64,000 nt of DNA from Exiguobacterium sp. AM39-5BH (lineage in GTDB: Bacteria; Bacillota; Bacilli; Exiguobacteriales; Exiguobacteriaceae): NCBI RefSeq assembly GCF_003467445.1, contig NZ_QSGS01000007.1:1-64000 (forward strand). The letters run 5' to 3'. This document shows, piece by piece, positions 8,970 through 16,948 of this stretch; within the stretch, counting starts at the first letter, position 1, and the number at the start of each line of letters is the position of its first letter. The position numbers and the translations under genes are program-made. The notes under the pieces are model-generated. The model had not been told where the DNA came from. It saw nothing but the letters and a program-made list of their open reading frames with translations, and ran no database searches.

Positions 8970-9583
8970 GCCTTACGGCACGTTGGCTTGAACTGGCCGA
9001 GATTAAAGACGAACTCGCCGCCCGCGACTGGTTCCCCGGAACGAGTGGGAATTTGGCGATTCGCGTCTCTGACGACCCGCTCGAATTTCTCGTCACGGCA
9101 AGTGGACGCGATAAACGGAAACGAACGCCAGACGACTTTGTTCATGTCGATGCGGGCGGACGCTTAATCGGCGAACAGACAGGAAAACCATCCGCCGAGA
9201 CGCTGCTACATGTCGAAGTGTTCAATCGGACGGATGCGACGTGTTCGCTCCATGTCCATACGGTCGACAATAATGTCATCTCCGAGCTCCATGCCGCCAC
9301 CGGCGAAGTCGTCTTCACCGGTCAAGAAATCATCAAAGCGCTCGGCTTTTGGGACGAGGATGCGGTCGTCCGCGTACCGATTATCGAGAACCATGCGGAC
9401 ATTCCGACTCTTGCGGCCGCTTTCGCCCCTCACATTCACGCAAACGCCGGTGCCGTCCTCATTCGCAATCACGGCATCACCGTCTGGGGCGAGACCCCGG
9501 CCGCGGCCAAACGCTATTTAGAGGCTTACGAGTTCTTGTTCAGCTATACATTAAAACTACGCGCCCTAGGCGTCCATTCATAA
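8966..9583 (+). CDS. mtnB: Methylthioribulose-1-phosphate dehydratase
   Basis: Class II aldolase-fold, zinc-dependent enzyme. It dehydrates methylthioribulose-1-phosphate to the diketone used by MtnW. The 205 residues include the phosphate-binding TSGNLAIR (~27-34), the catalytic-region zinc histidines of LHVHTVDNN (~93-101) and a third histidine in [10 protein letters not shown]. It overlaps mtnX by 4 nt (ATGA), so it is translationally coupled. It links the MtnA product (minus-strand operon) with MtnW. Confidence 0.95.
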   Translation: MSLTARWLELAEIKDELAARDWFPGTSGNLAIRVSDDPLEFLVTASGRDKRKRTPDDFVHVDAGGRLIGEQTGKPSAETLLHVEVFNRTDATCSLHVHTVDNNVISELHAATGEVVFTGQEIIKALGFWDEDAVVRVPIIENHADIPTLAAAFAPHIHANAGAVLIRNHGITVWGETPAAAKRYLEAYEFLFSYTLKLRALGVHS

Positions 9584-9596
9584 GGAGGAACCAACC

Positions 9597-10130
9597 ATGG
9601 CAACTGTCTATTTCCAACAAACCGAAGAGCGTTACGTCGATCAAACTGAAGTGAGTGCCTTTTTAGAGTCTCGTGGGATTTTGTACGAACAGTGGGACAT
9701 CACGAAGCTACCGGAAAACCTGCAAGAGAACTATCAGTTGACGGACGAGGACAAACAAGCGATCTTGTCGACGTTCCGTGACGAGATTCGTGATGTATCG
9801 GAGCGCCGCGGCTATGAGACGGCAGACGTCATCTCATTGTCAGACGCGACGCCGAACTTGGACGAATTGCTCGTCAACTTCCAAAAGGAGCACCATCATA
9901 CGGATGACGAGGTCCGCTTCATCGTCAGCGGCCATGGCATCTTCGCCATCGATGACGCCGAGCGTGGCTACTTCAACATCGAGCTCAACCCCGGCGACCT
10001 CATCTCGGTGCCGGTGAACACGCGCCACTACTTCACGCTCCAAGACGACCGCAAAGTCGTCGCCGTCCGCATCTTCGTGACGACAGAGGGCTGGGTGCCG
10101 ATTTACGAGAAACAAGACGTGACCGCATGA
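9597..10130 (+). CDS. mtnD: Acireductone dioxygenase
   Basis: Cupin metalloenzyme that oxidises the acireductone to the keto acid precursor of methionine plus formate (Fe form), or off-pathway products (Ni form). It has 177 residues. The metal site EHHHTDDEVRF (~98-108) gives HxH and E ligands, and the last histidine is in NTRHYF. An AAGGAGG precedes ATG 9597. The final transaminase (MtnE/MtnV) is not in this window. Confidence 0.95.
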   Translation: MATVYFQQTEERYVDQTEVSAFLESRGILYEQWDITKLPENLQENYQLTDEDKQAILSTFRDEIRDVSERRGYETADVISLSDATPNLDELLVNFQKEHHHTDDEVRFIVSGHGIFAIDDAERGYFNIELNPGDLISVPVNTRHYFTLQDDRKVVAVRIFVTTEGWVPIYEKQDVTA

Positions 10131-10170
10131 AAAATGGTCTCTCGCTCAAAGGCGAGAGACCATTTTTTTA
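10131..10170 (+). terminator. Terminator after mtnD
   Basis: Stem AAATGGTCTCTCGC paired with GCGAGAGACCATTT around a short loop, then a T-run. Both strands have a homopolymer flank, so it can also end the convergent terC-like gene. Confidence 0.9.
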
Positions 10171-11001
10171 ATGTTTGGCAGCGGCTGTCGGTTTTGAAGA
10201 GAACCAACCCCATACCGCGATCCCAACCATGACCGACCAGAAGAACAGTGTCCATGCTGTCGAATGGACGAATCCGTCCGGAAGACCCATGAACTCAAAC
10301 GGTGTGCCGGCAATCAATTTCTTGAAGCCAGGGTGTTCAAGGACGAGCACCGTCAACTTCACACCGACCCAGCCGACGATGATGAAGGCGGCTGTCTCAA
10401 GTGTCGGACGTTGATGCAACAGCTTGACGAAAATTCGAGCAGCGAAACGCATCAAGATGACCCCGATGAGTCCACCTGTCAAGACGACGAAGAACTGACC
10501 AGAGTCGATCCCACCGATTTCACCGAGACCGAGCGGCGGCAAGCTGACCGCGAGCGCGACCGCTGCGAGAATCGAATCGACCGCGAAGGCGATATCAGCA
10601 AACTCGACTTTCGCAACCGTCAACCAGAACTCTTTCTTCGTGACCGGCTTCTCTGTGACAGCCGTCTCTTCTTTCGCCTCAGCAGCGAGATCTTGTTTCG
10701 GCTCCGTTTTACGAGCCTTATAGGTCATATACAGATGTCGTGCGCTCATTCCGATCAAGTAAAGCGCACCGAGCGCCTGGACTTGCCAGACGTTGATCAA
10801 GAATGAGATCAAGAACAAGGCGATGAAGCGGAAAACGAACGCTCCAAGTAATCCGTAAAATAGTGCCTTCTTCTGTTCTGTCCGCGGCAAGTGCTTGACC
10901 ATGACCGCCAAGACGAGCGCGTTGTCTGCAGAAAGTAGCCCTTCTAGACCGACGAGTACGACGACGATCCAGGCGTACTGCAGGATTAACTGCCAATCCA
11001 T
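10168..11001 (-). CDS. TerC/Alx-family integral membrane protein
   Basis: A 277-residue membrane protein with about seven hydrophobic segments. The TerC hallmark EGLLSADNALVLAVMV is at ~19-34 and a second acidic helix FADIAFAVDSILAAVAL at ~133-149. In Bacilli these proteins are linked to manganese export/metallation of exoenzymes and to tellurite resistance. A charged cytoplasmic loop (AEAKEETAVTEKPVTKKE) lies mid-protein. I looked for a yybP-ykoY manganese riboswitch upstream and did not find one. GGGGATG precedes ATG 11001. Confidence 0.88.
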   Translation of the reverse strand: MDWQLILQYAWIVVVLVGLEGLLSADNALVLAVMVKHLPRTEQKKALFYGLLGAFVFRFIALFLISFLINVWQVQALGALYLIGMSARHLYMTYKARKTEPKQDLAAEAKEETAVTEKPVTKKEFWLTVAKVEFADIAFAVDSILAAVALAVSLPPLGLGEIGGIDSGQFFVVLTGGLIGVILMRFAARIFVKLLHQRPTLETAAFIIVGWVGVKLTVLVLEHPGFKKLIAGTPFEFMGLPDGFVHSTAWTLFFWSVMVGIAVWGWFSSKPTAAAKH

Positions 11002-11267
11002 TAAAACATCCCCTTTTTCTGTTCTGTTCCTTCATATTTAACAGTGATCTATTTTTTAAGTTCACAGGAACATTTTATTCCCCATTTACATTGAAATCAA
11101 TCTTCTTTTCTTCAATTGCTGAAGTTTTTTTATTTTTAATGGAAATGTAAAGCATGTTTAAAGCACGTTCAGAGAGCAAATGGTACCCGGTTGACGTACA
11201 TTTCGTGATAAAATCCTAACAAGAACGAGTGGCAGTCATTTGCCCTCTCACAAAGGAGAATCCGATT

Positions 11268-12176
11268 ATGTCTACAAGCCATGTCGCTTTACCTACTAAA
11301 GCAGAACGACATAAACTATTCGGTTCGGTCCCGCCGATTAAAGGTACGAAGCCAACTGAAAAAGATAAAATGATTGATCTACAAAACACACCAAAAAACT
11401 TTTTGTTCGCGCTCGACAGCGTCGGCATCTCAAACGTCAAACACCCGGTCAACATCGAGACGCCAGACGGCATCCAAGCGACGGTCGCCACATTCGAGTT
11501 GACCACGTCGCTCGTCCAAGACCGTAAAGGTATCAACATGTCGCGTCTCACGGAACAGCTCGACGCGTACCACACACAAGGTTGGACGTTATCGAACCGC
11601 ACACTCATCGAGTTCGCGCAAGAACTCGCCGAGCGCATGGAGCAAACGGAAGGTCAATTGACAGTCCGTTATCCATGGTTCTTCAGCCGGAAAGCACCAG
11701 CCACTGGTCTCAGCGGTCTTATGAACGCCGACGTCATGCACAACGTGACGTACAACCTCGAGACGGGGATGGCGAGCGTGACAGTCGGTCTCGTCATTAA
11801 CGTGACGACGCTTTGCCCATGCTCGAAAGAAATCAGCGAGTACAGCGCCCACAATCAACGCGGTTACATCACAATCGAGGCTGGGCTCGACGAAGCATCA
11901 CTCGACGGTTTCGACTGGCGTCTCGCACTGCTTGAGGCAGCCGAGTCAAACGCATCGGCCCCGCTTCACCCTGTCCTCAAACGTCCGGATGAAAAACGTG
12001 CCACGGAAATCGCGTACGAGAACCCGCGTTTCGTCGAAGACATGGTCCGCTTGATCGCGGCTGACTTGTACGAGATGAAACAAGTCGTCAACTTCTTCGT
12101 CGAATGTCGCAACGAAGAATCGATTCACCAACACGACGCCATCGCATCGATCACATTCGACAAGCGCGATAACTAA
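11268..12176 (+). CDS. folE2: GTP cyclohydrolase IB (FolE2 type)
   Basis: Makes 7,8-dihydroneopterin triphosphate from GTP, the first step of folate and queuosine synthesis. This is the metal-flexible isozyme used when zinc is scarce. Length is 302 residues from ATG 11268 behind AAAGGAG. The metal-ligand cysteine region is TTLCPCSKEIS (~180-190). Other conserved blocks are RYPWFFSRKAP and PVLKRPDEK. No clear Zur operator was found in the 266-base gap upstream. Single-gene unit with its own terminator. Confidence 0.95.
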   Translation: MSTSHVALPTKAERHKLFGSVPPIKGTKPTEKDKMIDLQNTPKNFLFALDSVGISNVKHPVNIETPDGIQATVATFELTTSLVQDRKGINMSRLTEQLDAYHTQGWTLSNRTLIEFAQELAERMEQTEGQLTVRYPWFFSRKAPATGLSGLMNADVMHNVTYNLETGMASVTVGLVINVTTLCPCSKEISEYSAHNQRGYITIEAGLDEASLDGFDWRLALLEAAESNASAPLHPVLKRPDEKRATEIAYENPRFVEDMVRLIAADLYEMKQVVNFFVECRNEESIHQHDAIASITFDKRDN

Positions 12177-12211
12177 AAACGAGTGAAGCCTATGCAGGCT
12201 TCACTCGTTTT
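12175..12211. terminator. Bidirectional terminator between folE2 and a small membrane protein
   Basis: AAAAACGAGTGAAGCCT pairs with AGGCTTCACTCGTTTTT around ATGC. It has a perfect 17-bp stem and is A/T-flanked on both sides. Confidence 0.92.
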
Positions 12212-12212
12212 T

Positions 12213-12377
12213 CTATAAACTTTGGACGAGCCGAATCGACAATAACATGACGATGACGATGATCCAGACTGCCCAGACGAGCCGCCATTTGTCCCCATCG
12301 ACCCGTTTAACGAACGTATAGACGGTCAAATAGAGTGCGATCAACAGCGGAATGACGACCCATGGATTGTCGAGCAT
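12213..12377 (-). CDS. Small two-helix membrane protein, unknown function
   Basis: 54 residues from ATG 12377, whose first base is shared with the rhodanese TGA (TGATG overlap), so it is translated with that gene. Two hydrophobic helices (~VVIPLLIALYLTVYTF and LVWAVWIIVIVMLLSI) flank a charged KRVDGDKWR loop. An upstream in-frame start at 12401 is less likely because it would begin inside the rhodanese gene. I do not recognise a family. Confidence 0.65.
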   Translation of the reverse strand: MLDNPWVVIPLLIALYLTVYTFVKRVDGDKWRLVWAVWIIVIVMLLSIRLVQSL

Positions 12378-12676
12378 CACGCCTCGATATCGCCGTCCCA
12401 CGCGAGCATGCCGCCTTCGACATTGACGACCTTATAGCCTTCCGACTCCAAATAGTCGCATGCCGTCACACTGCGGCCGCCTGAGCGGCAGATGACGTGA
12501 TAAACGTTATCTTTCGCGAGCTTGTCCGTGACGCCAGGAAATTCAGACAGCGGATAGAGCGGCACGTGCGGGATATGGCCCGCGTCGTACTCGTCTTGTT
12601 CGCGCACGTCAATGATATGGAGCGTTTCGCCGTTCTCAAGCTTTTCACGTAATTCAGTTGCATGGATGTTTTGCAT
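12377..12676 (-). CDS. Rhodanese-like domain protein
   Basis: A single rhodanese domain of 99 residues with active-site loop CRSGGRS (~64-70) and the N-terminal IIDVREQDEYDAGHIP signature. Such proteins carry persulfide sulfur on the loop cysteine. Soluble (no signal or membrane helix). GGGGGAACTACC precedes the ATG. It forms a two-gene unit with the small membrane protein. Confidence 0.9.
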   Translation of the reverse strand: MQNIHATELREKLENGETLHIIDVREQDEYDAGHIPHVPLYPLSEFPGVTDKLAKDNVYHVICRSGGRSVTACDYLESEGYKVVNVEGGMLAWDGDIEA

Positions 12677-12724
12677 GGTAGTTCCCCCTTAATAGTGTTG
12701 TCCCCTACTAGTTTACCTCAGTTT

Positions 12725-13432
12725 TCAATCAAGCAAACTCCAATTGATTGTCGTGTTTTCATTACAATAGAAGCCTTCGAGTTCGCACCGCTCGACCACC
12801 TGCTCGACCCAAGCTCGGCTGCCACAAATCAACGTGAAATGGCTATCCCAAGGCGGTACGATGAGCCAATCATGTTGATGTCCGAAGAACGTCCGATGCC
12901 GCATCCCCCACGTATCGGAGGTTAGCGTCTCCCGAATGTTGATGAGATGCCGTTCCGTGCAGAACTCGTCTCCGCTCCACATCCACTCTTCTCCCATCCC
13001 AAGAAGTGCTCGTAACACCTGATTCTCTAAAAGATTCGACAGCTCCCCTTCGCCTGGTGGAAGTACGTTCTCGCGATTGCAAAATTCGATGATTCGATTC
13101 GCACCTTCTTGATCTTCGGCATGCGGTTTCAGCGCCGCAATCATCGTCCGGAGCGCGTGATCGATGCGTTTGATGTCATCGAAATCAAGTCGGCGACACA
13201 TATCTGCCCATGTGATGGCCCGAAATTGCTGTTCGACCTCGTTTTTATCCAACTCGACATAACGGTCAACCGCGGTCGGGTCGTCTTTCGGGATCAGAAA
13301 CGGATGAAACACGACGAATACTGTTTCGAACACCCCTTTGTAATACGTTTTGATCGGATAATCATCCCCGCCACCGAACATGGCGTACCGATGCCCTTCC
13401 GGCAATGTGATGATGCCTTCCTCTTCATCCAT
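12725..13432 (-). CDS. Conserved hypothetical protein, possibly DUF2711-like
   Basis: A 235-residue soluble acidic protein without signal peptide. Notable aromatic-rich stretches are YKGVFETVFVVFHPFLIP (~31-48) and FGHQHDWLIVPPWDSHFTLICG (~183-204). The overall look recalls DUF2711-type proteins of Bacilli, but I cannot verify this from memory. Start ATG 13432 is behind GGGGGCGAGG. No linked gene suggests a role. Confidence 0.6.
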   Translation of the reverse strand: MDEEEGIITLPEGHRYAMFGGGDDYPIKTYYKGVFETVFVVFHPFLIPKDDPTAVDRYVELDKNEVEQQFRAITWADMCRRLDFDDIKRIDHALRTMIAALKPHAEDQEGANRIIEFCNRENVLPPGEGELSNLLENQVLRALLGMGEEWMWSGDEFCTERHLINIRETLTSDTWGMRHRTFFGHQHDWLIVPPWDSHFTLICGSRAWVEQVVERCELEGFYCNENTTINWSLLD

Positions 13433-13480
13433 TTCCTCGCCCCCTTTTCCAATAGTTTACAATGTGACCACAAAGAACAT

Positions 13481-13502
13481 CCTCCGCTCAGGAAGGATGC
13501 TT
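13481..13502 (-). terminator. Terminator after pta
   Basis: On the minus strand CATCCTTCC pairs with GGAGGATG, followed by the T-rich TTCTTTG. Modest strength. Confidence 0.6.
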
Positions 13503-13507
13503 GCGAC

Positions 13508-14497
13508 TTACGCTTCGTTACGCTCGTCGATGGCTTGTGCCGCTGTGATGAGCGTCAATTTGTAGACGTCCTCTTCGTTACAGCCGCGCGACAAGTCGTT
13601 GACCGGCTTGTTGAGACCTTGAAGGATCGGTCCGATCGCTTCGAATCCACCGAAACGTTGAACCATCTTGTAGCCGATGTTTCCGGCTTCGAGGCTTGGG
13701 AAGACGAACACGTTCGCATTTCCGGCTACTTCAGAGCCTGGTGCTTTCTTCGCCGCCACGCTCGGGACGAAGGCTGCATCGAATTGAAGTTCGCCGTCGA
13801 TTGGAAGGTTTGGTGCCTTCTCTTTGGCGAGACGTGTCGCTTCGATGACTTTTTCTGTCTCTGGCGATTTCGCTGAGCCTTTTGTCGAGAAGCTGAGAAG
13901 CGCGACTTGCGGCTCGATGCCGAACGTCTTCGCTGTCAACGCTGACAAGTACGCATTCTCAGCGAGGTCAGCCGCATCCGGTGCGATGTTGATCGCGCAG
14001 TCCGAGAAGACGTACTGTTCGTCGTCGCGTACCATGATGAAGACGCCTGACGTCTTTTTGATGCCTGCTTGCATCTTGATGATTTGAAGGGCCGGACGGA
14101 CCGTATCGGCCGTCGCATGCATCGCGCCTGAGACGAGACCTTCTGCTTTTCCTGTGTGGACAAGCATCGTTCCGAAGTAGTTCACGTCTGACGACAACAA
14201 TTCACGTGCCTGTTCCGGTGTCGCTTTGCCTTTGCGGCGCTCGACGAACGACTCGACGAGTGTATCGATATCTTCGTACGTCGCCGGGTCGTATTGTGTC
14301 AAACCTGAGATATCAAAGCCGTGCTTCGCCGCGACCGCTTCAAGTTCAGCTTTTGGGCCGATGACAATCGGTTCGACCATGCCGTCATTCTTCAAACGGA
14401 CAGCTGCGCCGAGGACACGCTCGTCGATGCCTTCCGGGAAGACGATCGTCGGACGAATCGGGCTAACTTTTTGTTTCAACGTGTCAAATAGTTTCAT
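13508..14497 (-). CDS. pta: Phosphate acetyltransferase
   Basis: Interconverts acetyl-CoA and acetyl phosphate in overflow (acetate) metabolism. At 329 residues it is the short Bacillus-type Pta without an N-terminal regulatory domain. Conserved blocks include VFPEGIDERVLGAA (~20-33), GTMLVHTGKAEGLVSGAMHATADTVRPAL, GELQFDAAFVP and the C-terminal QGLNKPVNDLSRGC. GGAGTTC precedes ATG 14497. A minus-strand TATAAT (14573-14578) and a near-consensus cre (14690-14703) lie upstream. The pta/hemQ neighbourhood is also seen in Bacillus. Confidence 0.96.
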   Translation of the reverse strand: MKLFDTLKQKVSPIRPTIVFPEGIDERVLGAAVRLKNDGMVEPIVIGPKAELEAVAAKHGFDISGLTQYDPATYEDIDTLVESFVERRKGKATPEQARELLSSDVNYFGTMLVHTGKAEGLVSGAMHATADTVRPALQIIKMQAGIKKTSGVFIMVRDDEQYVFSDCAINIAPDAADLAENAYLSALTAKTFGIEPQVALLSFSTKGSAKSPETEKVIEATRLAKEKAPNLPIDGELQFDAAFVPSVAAKKAPGSEVAGNANVFVFPSLEAGNIGYKMVQRFGGFEAIGPILQGLNKPVNDLSRGCNEEDVYKLTLITAAQAIDERNEA

Positions 14498-14572
14498 AGT
14501 GAATGAACTCCTTTTCGATTAGAGGAAATCGGATTTTTCTGTCTCGGACGCTCTCGTCCATATGCGAGTTTT

Positions 14573-14578
14573 ATTATA
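14573..14578 (-). promoter_or_regulatory. Likely -10 box of pta
   Basis: Consensus TATAAT on the minus strand, about 75 bases upstream of the pta start. The -35 region is weak (TTTATT-like). Confidence 0.5.
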
Positions 14579-14689
14579 CACAGTACGTTTTTTAAAATAA
14601 ACTATTCTGCCCATTTCGTCATAAATCGCTTGAAATCAATCATTGCATGAATAGAACAGTTTATCATTTCCGACTGATACAGCCCGCCG

Positions 14690-14703
14690 TGAAGCCGTTT
14701 TCA
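14690..14703. promoter_or_regulatory. Candidate catabolite-responsive element (cre)
   Basis: TGAAGCCGTTTTCA matches the CcpA site consensus (TGWNANCGNTNWCA) at 13 of 14 positions. It lies between pta and hemQ. CcpA activates pta in B. subtilis. Here the site is about 130 bases upstream of the presumed pta start point, farther than usual. Confidence 0.45.
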
Positions 14704-14739
14704 AACATCTTACTCCTTACCTCTTTACCCGGCCTGAAG

Positions 14740-14755
14740 TGTGACTATCCTCACG
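14740..14755. promoter_or_regulatory. Candidate Crp/Fnr-type operator upstream of hemQ
   Basis: TGTGA-N6-TCACG matches TGTGA-N6-TCACA at 9 of 10 positions. It sits about 57 bases upstream of the likely hemQ start point (-10 TAAAAT at 14793-14798, poor -35). A position used by activators of this family. Confidence 0.45.
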
Positions 14756-14833
14756 ACAGCGTCAAATTTGCCAGACACTTAAACGTGTATGGTAAAATAG
14801 TCAGCGAAGCCTAGTCTCGAAAGGAGTTTTTTT

Positions 14834-15613
14834 ATGTCAGAACGTCCAGCATCAACACCGACAACCGATACGCAACATGCAGCCGCCACGTTAGACGGTT
14901 GGTATACGCTTCATGATTTCCGCTCAATCGATTGGACTCGTTTAAAAGCAGTGGATTCAACTGCCCGTCAAGAAATGATTGACGAGTTCGTCGCGTTTCT
15001 CGGCTCGCTCGAAGAGGTCGAGACTCGCGGTGAAGGAAGCCATGCTTTTTATTCTATCCTTGGCCAAAAGGCGGACGTCGTCTTGATGGTTCTCCGTCCG
15101 ACGTTCAAAGAGCTCGAGCAAGTCGAACTCGCTCTTCGGAAGACGAGACTGTACGATTACATGATTCCAAGTTATTCGTACGTGTCTGTCATCGAACTCG
15201 GCATGTATCGTGGTTCGGGTGACGGTGACCCGTACGAGAATCCGCACATCCGGGCCCGCCTCTATCCGACACTCCCGAAAGCGGCCCACATTTGCTTCTA
15301 CCCGATGAGCAAGGCGCGCCGGGACGGCGACAACTGGTACTCGTTGTCGATGGATGAGCGTAAAGACCTCATGTATCGCCATAGCATGATCGGCCGTAGC
15401 TACGCCGGCAAGATTCAACAGTTCATCGGAGGGTCGACCGGTTTCGACGGTTGGGAGTGGGGCGTGACGTTGTTCGCTGAAGACTCGCTCCAGTTCAAAA
15501 AAATCGTCTATGAGATGCGCTTTGATGAAGTCAGTGCCAAATATGGCGAGTTCGGCGACTTTTATGTCGGAAATATCCTTCCAAAAGAAGAACTCGGCAC
15601 ATTCCTCGGGTAA
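14834..15613 (+). CDS. hemQ: Coproheme decarboxylase
   Basis: Last enzyme of the coproporphyrin-dependent haem pathway of Gram-positives (also ChdC). It decarboxylates coproheme to haem b with peroxide. The 259 residues belong to the chlorite dismutase-like family. Conserved stretches are [19 protein letters not shown] (~114-132), CFYPMSKAR and [27 protein letters not shown] (~171-197), which include the catalytic-tyrosine and proximal-histidine regions. AAAGGAG precedes ATG 14834. The N-terminal 20 residues are Thr/Ala-rich and not conserved. Confidence 0.95.
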   Translation: MSERPASTPTTDTQHAAATLDGWYTLHDFRSIDWTRLKAVDSTARQEMIDEFVAFLGSLEEVETRGEGSHAFYSILGQKADVVLMVLRPTFKELEQVELALRKTRLYDYMIPSYSYVSVIELGMYRGSGDGDPYENPHIRARLYPTLPKAAHICFYPMSKARRDGDNWYSLSMDERKDLMYRHSMIGRSYAGKIQQFIGGSTGFDGWEWGVTLFAEDSLQFKKIVYEMRFDEVSAKYGEFGDFYVGNILPKEELGTFLG

Positions 15614-15690
15614 ACGAGGTTTACGCGATTTGACCCTCGGGAATCATTGTTGTAGAAGCAACATAACAATGATCAATGAGGTGAACAACG

Positions 15691-15837
15691 ATGCGCGTGT
15701 TCAAGGAATCAGATCGAGACACTGCAAAACGTTTAAATTCGTTTATCGAACGAATGGCACCGACAGCAGAACTAGTCCAACTTCGATTTGAACAACAATT
15801 ACAACATACACAGCGAAAGGGTCAGGCAAAAGCCTGA
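15691..15837 (+). CDS. Small 48-residue protein, unknown function
   Basis: A short open frame with a convincing start: ATG 15691 preceded by TGAGGTG at the right spacing. The product begins MRVFKESDRDTAKRLNSF and contains IERMAPTAELVQLRFEQQLQ, an amphipathic helical stretch, ending in the basic QRKGQAKA. Its stop codon lies inside the stem of the terminator at 15815-15848, so the mRNA would end immediately after translation ends. It may be co-transcribed with hemQ (gap 77 bases). I do not recognise it. Confidence 0.55.
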   Translation: MRVFKESDRDTAKRLNSFIERMAPTAELVQLRFEQQLQHTQRKGQAKA

Positions 15838-15848
15838 CCCTTTCTTTC
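15815..15848. terminator. Terminator shared by the small ORF and the ATP-grasp gene
   Basis: GAAAGGGTCAGGC (15815-15827) pairs with GCCTGACCCTTTC (15832-15844) around AAAA. T-rich on the plus side. Confidence 0.88.
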
Positions 15849-15851
15849 GCT

Positions 15852-16787
15852 TTATTTTGTCGTGACCGCCAAGGCGTCACCGAGGAACGTCGCGAGTTCG
15901 AGCATGCCGTACTGCCCTGCTTTCGCTTCGGCGTCCGAGTTGTAGTTCGTGTTCGTGTTGACGTCATAGGCGAAGACGTTCCCGTCCGCGTCTTCGATGA
16001 TTTCAATCCCGGCGACCGCAATCTCGTTATTCTGGAGGAACGTCTCCAACTGTTCGATAATCGGAGCATTGAAGCCTTTGACGATTTCAAACTTTGCCGG
16101 CGACGTCTCGCCGACCGGGCAGAATTGGTCTTCAATCGAGCAGGCGTCGGCCGGGCAGAGCTCGAAACCGTCTGACGTATCGACGCGCACCGCATAAACG
16201 AATTTACCACCGATGAACTCACAACGTGTGATGTACGGCTTCGGCGCCTCGATATATTGTTGGATGAGCGTAATTCCGTCAATCGACTCCTCGAACGTCG
16301 GGCCGTCCACGTATGCCTTCAACGCATCGATTGAATGAAACAGCTGGACACCGAGTCCTTTGCCGGCCCGGTTATGTTTCGTAATGAACGGTGTCATCCC
16401 GAGCTTCTCGGCCGCCTCGATGATTTGCGTCTTCCCGACGGCCGCCACCGTCTTCGGTACACGAATGCCTTCTCGTTGAAGCGCCGTGTACTGATTGACC
16501 TTGCTCACTTCGAGCCGAATCGCCCGCGTCCCGTTGAAGACGGTCCGTCCGTTCGCTTCGAGCCATGCGAGCACCCCTTCCGTCAATTCCGGTGCGTAAC
16601 GGTGACCGCGCGTGTGGGACGATGCGCTCATCCGGTTATAAAACACGCCTTCCGGTGGTTCGCTCGCAAGGTTAATCGTTCCTTGATCAAGATGCCACAG
16701 TTCATACGGAAGTGACAATTCCTCGAGTCGCTGAACGAGATGACTCGTCCATTCGTTGTTTTCATGGAGCACATGAATTTTAGCCAT
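15852..16787 (-). CDS. ATP-grasp ligase (RimK-like)
   Basis: 311 residues from ATG 16787 behind AAGGGGGATT. The ATP-grasp fold is shown by ITKHNRAGKGLGVQLF (~140-155), FEESIDGITLIQQYI and the C-terminal magnesium-binding AGIEIIEDADGNVFAYDVNTNTNYN (~264-288). Family members join an amino acid or peptide amine to a carboxylate. RimK/LysX-type glutamate ligation is the nearest guess, but the substrate is unknown. The cysteine-containing CPADACSIEDQFCP insert is distinctive. Confidence 0.8.
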   Translation of the reverse strand: MAKIHVLHENNEWTSHLVQRLEELSLPYELWHLDQGTINLASEPPEGVFYNRMSASSHTRGHRYAPELTEGVLAWLEANGRTVFNGTRAIRLEVSKVNQYTALQREGIRVPKTVAAVGKTQIIEAAEKLGMTPFITKHNRAGKGLGVQLFHSIDALKAYVDGPTFEESIDGITLIQQYIEAPKPYITRCEFIGGKFVYAVRVDTSDGFELCPADACSIEDQFCPVGETSPAKFEIVKGFNAPIIEQLETFLQNNEIAVAGIEIIEDADGNVFAYDVNTNTNYNSDAEAKAGQYGMLELATFLGDALAVTTK

Positions 16788-16948
16788 ATGAATCCCCCTT
16801 TTTGATGTCCCTACTGTATCACATCTATATCCGATTATTCCAATGTGCATATTTACCGAGGCGTTGATTCTTCATCCATATCCATTTCATGGTATAATGA
16901 ACTTAATAATTCAAGATGAATCCCAAATTTCAAAAGGAAGTGATGTGT

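Noticed and set aside
11002..11267. yybP-ykoY manganese riboswitch or Zur box around terC-like gene and folE2
   Set aside because: Neither the conserved riboswitch loops nor a TCGTAAT-type palindrome could be found.
13109..13876. 255-residue plus-strand frame opposite pta and the upstream hypothetical gene
   Set aside because: It spans two genuine minus-strand genes and their terminator, with no family resemblance.
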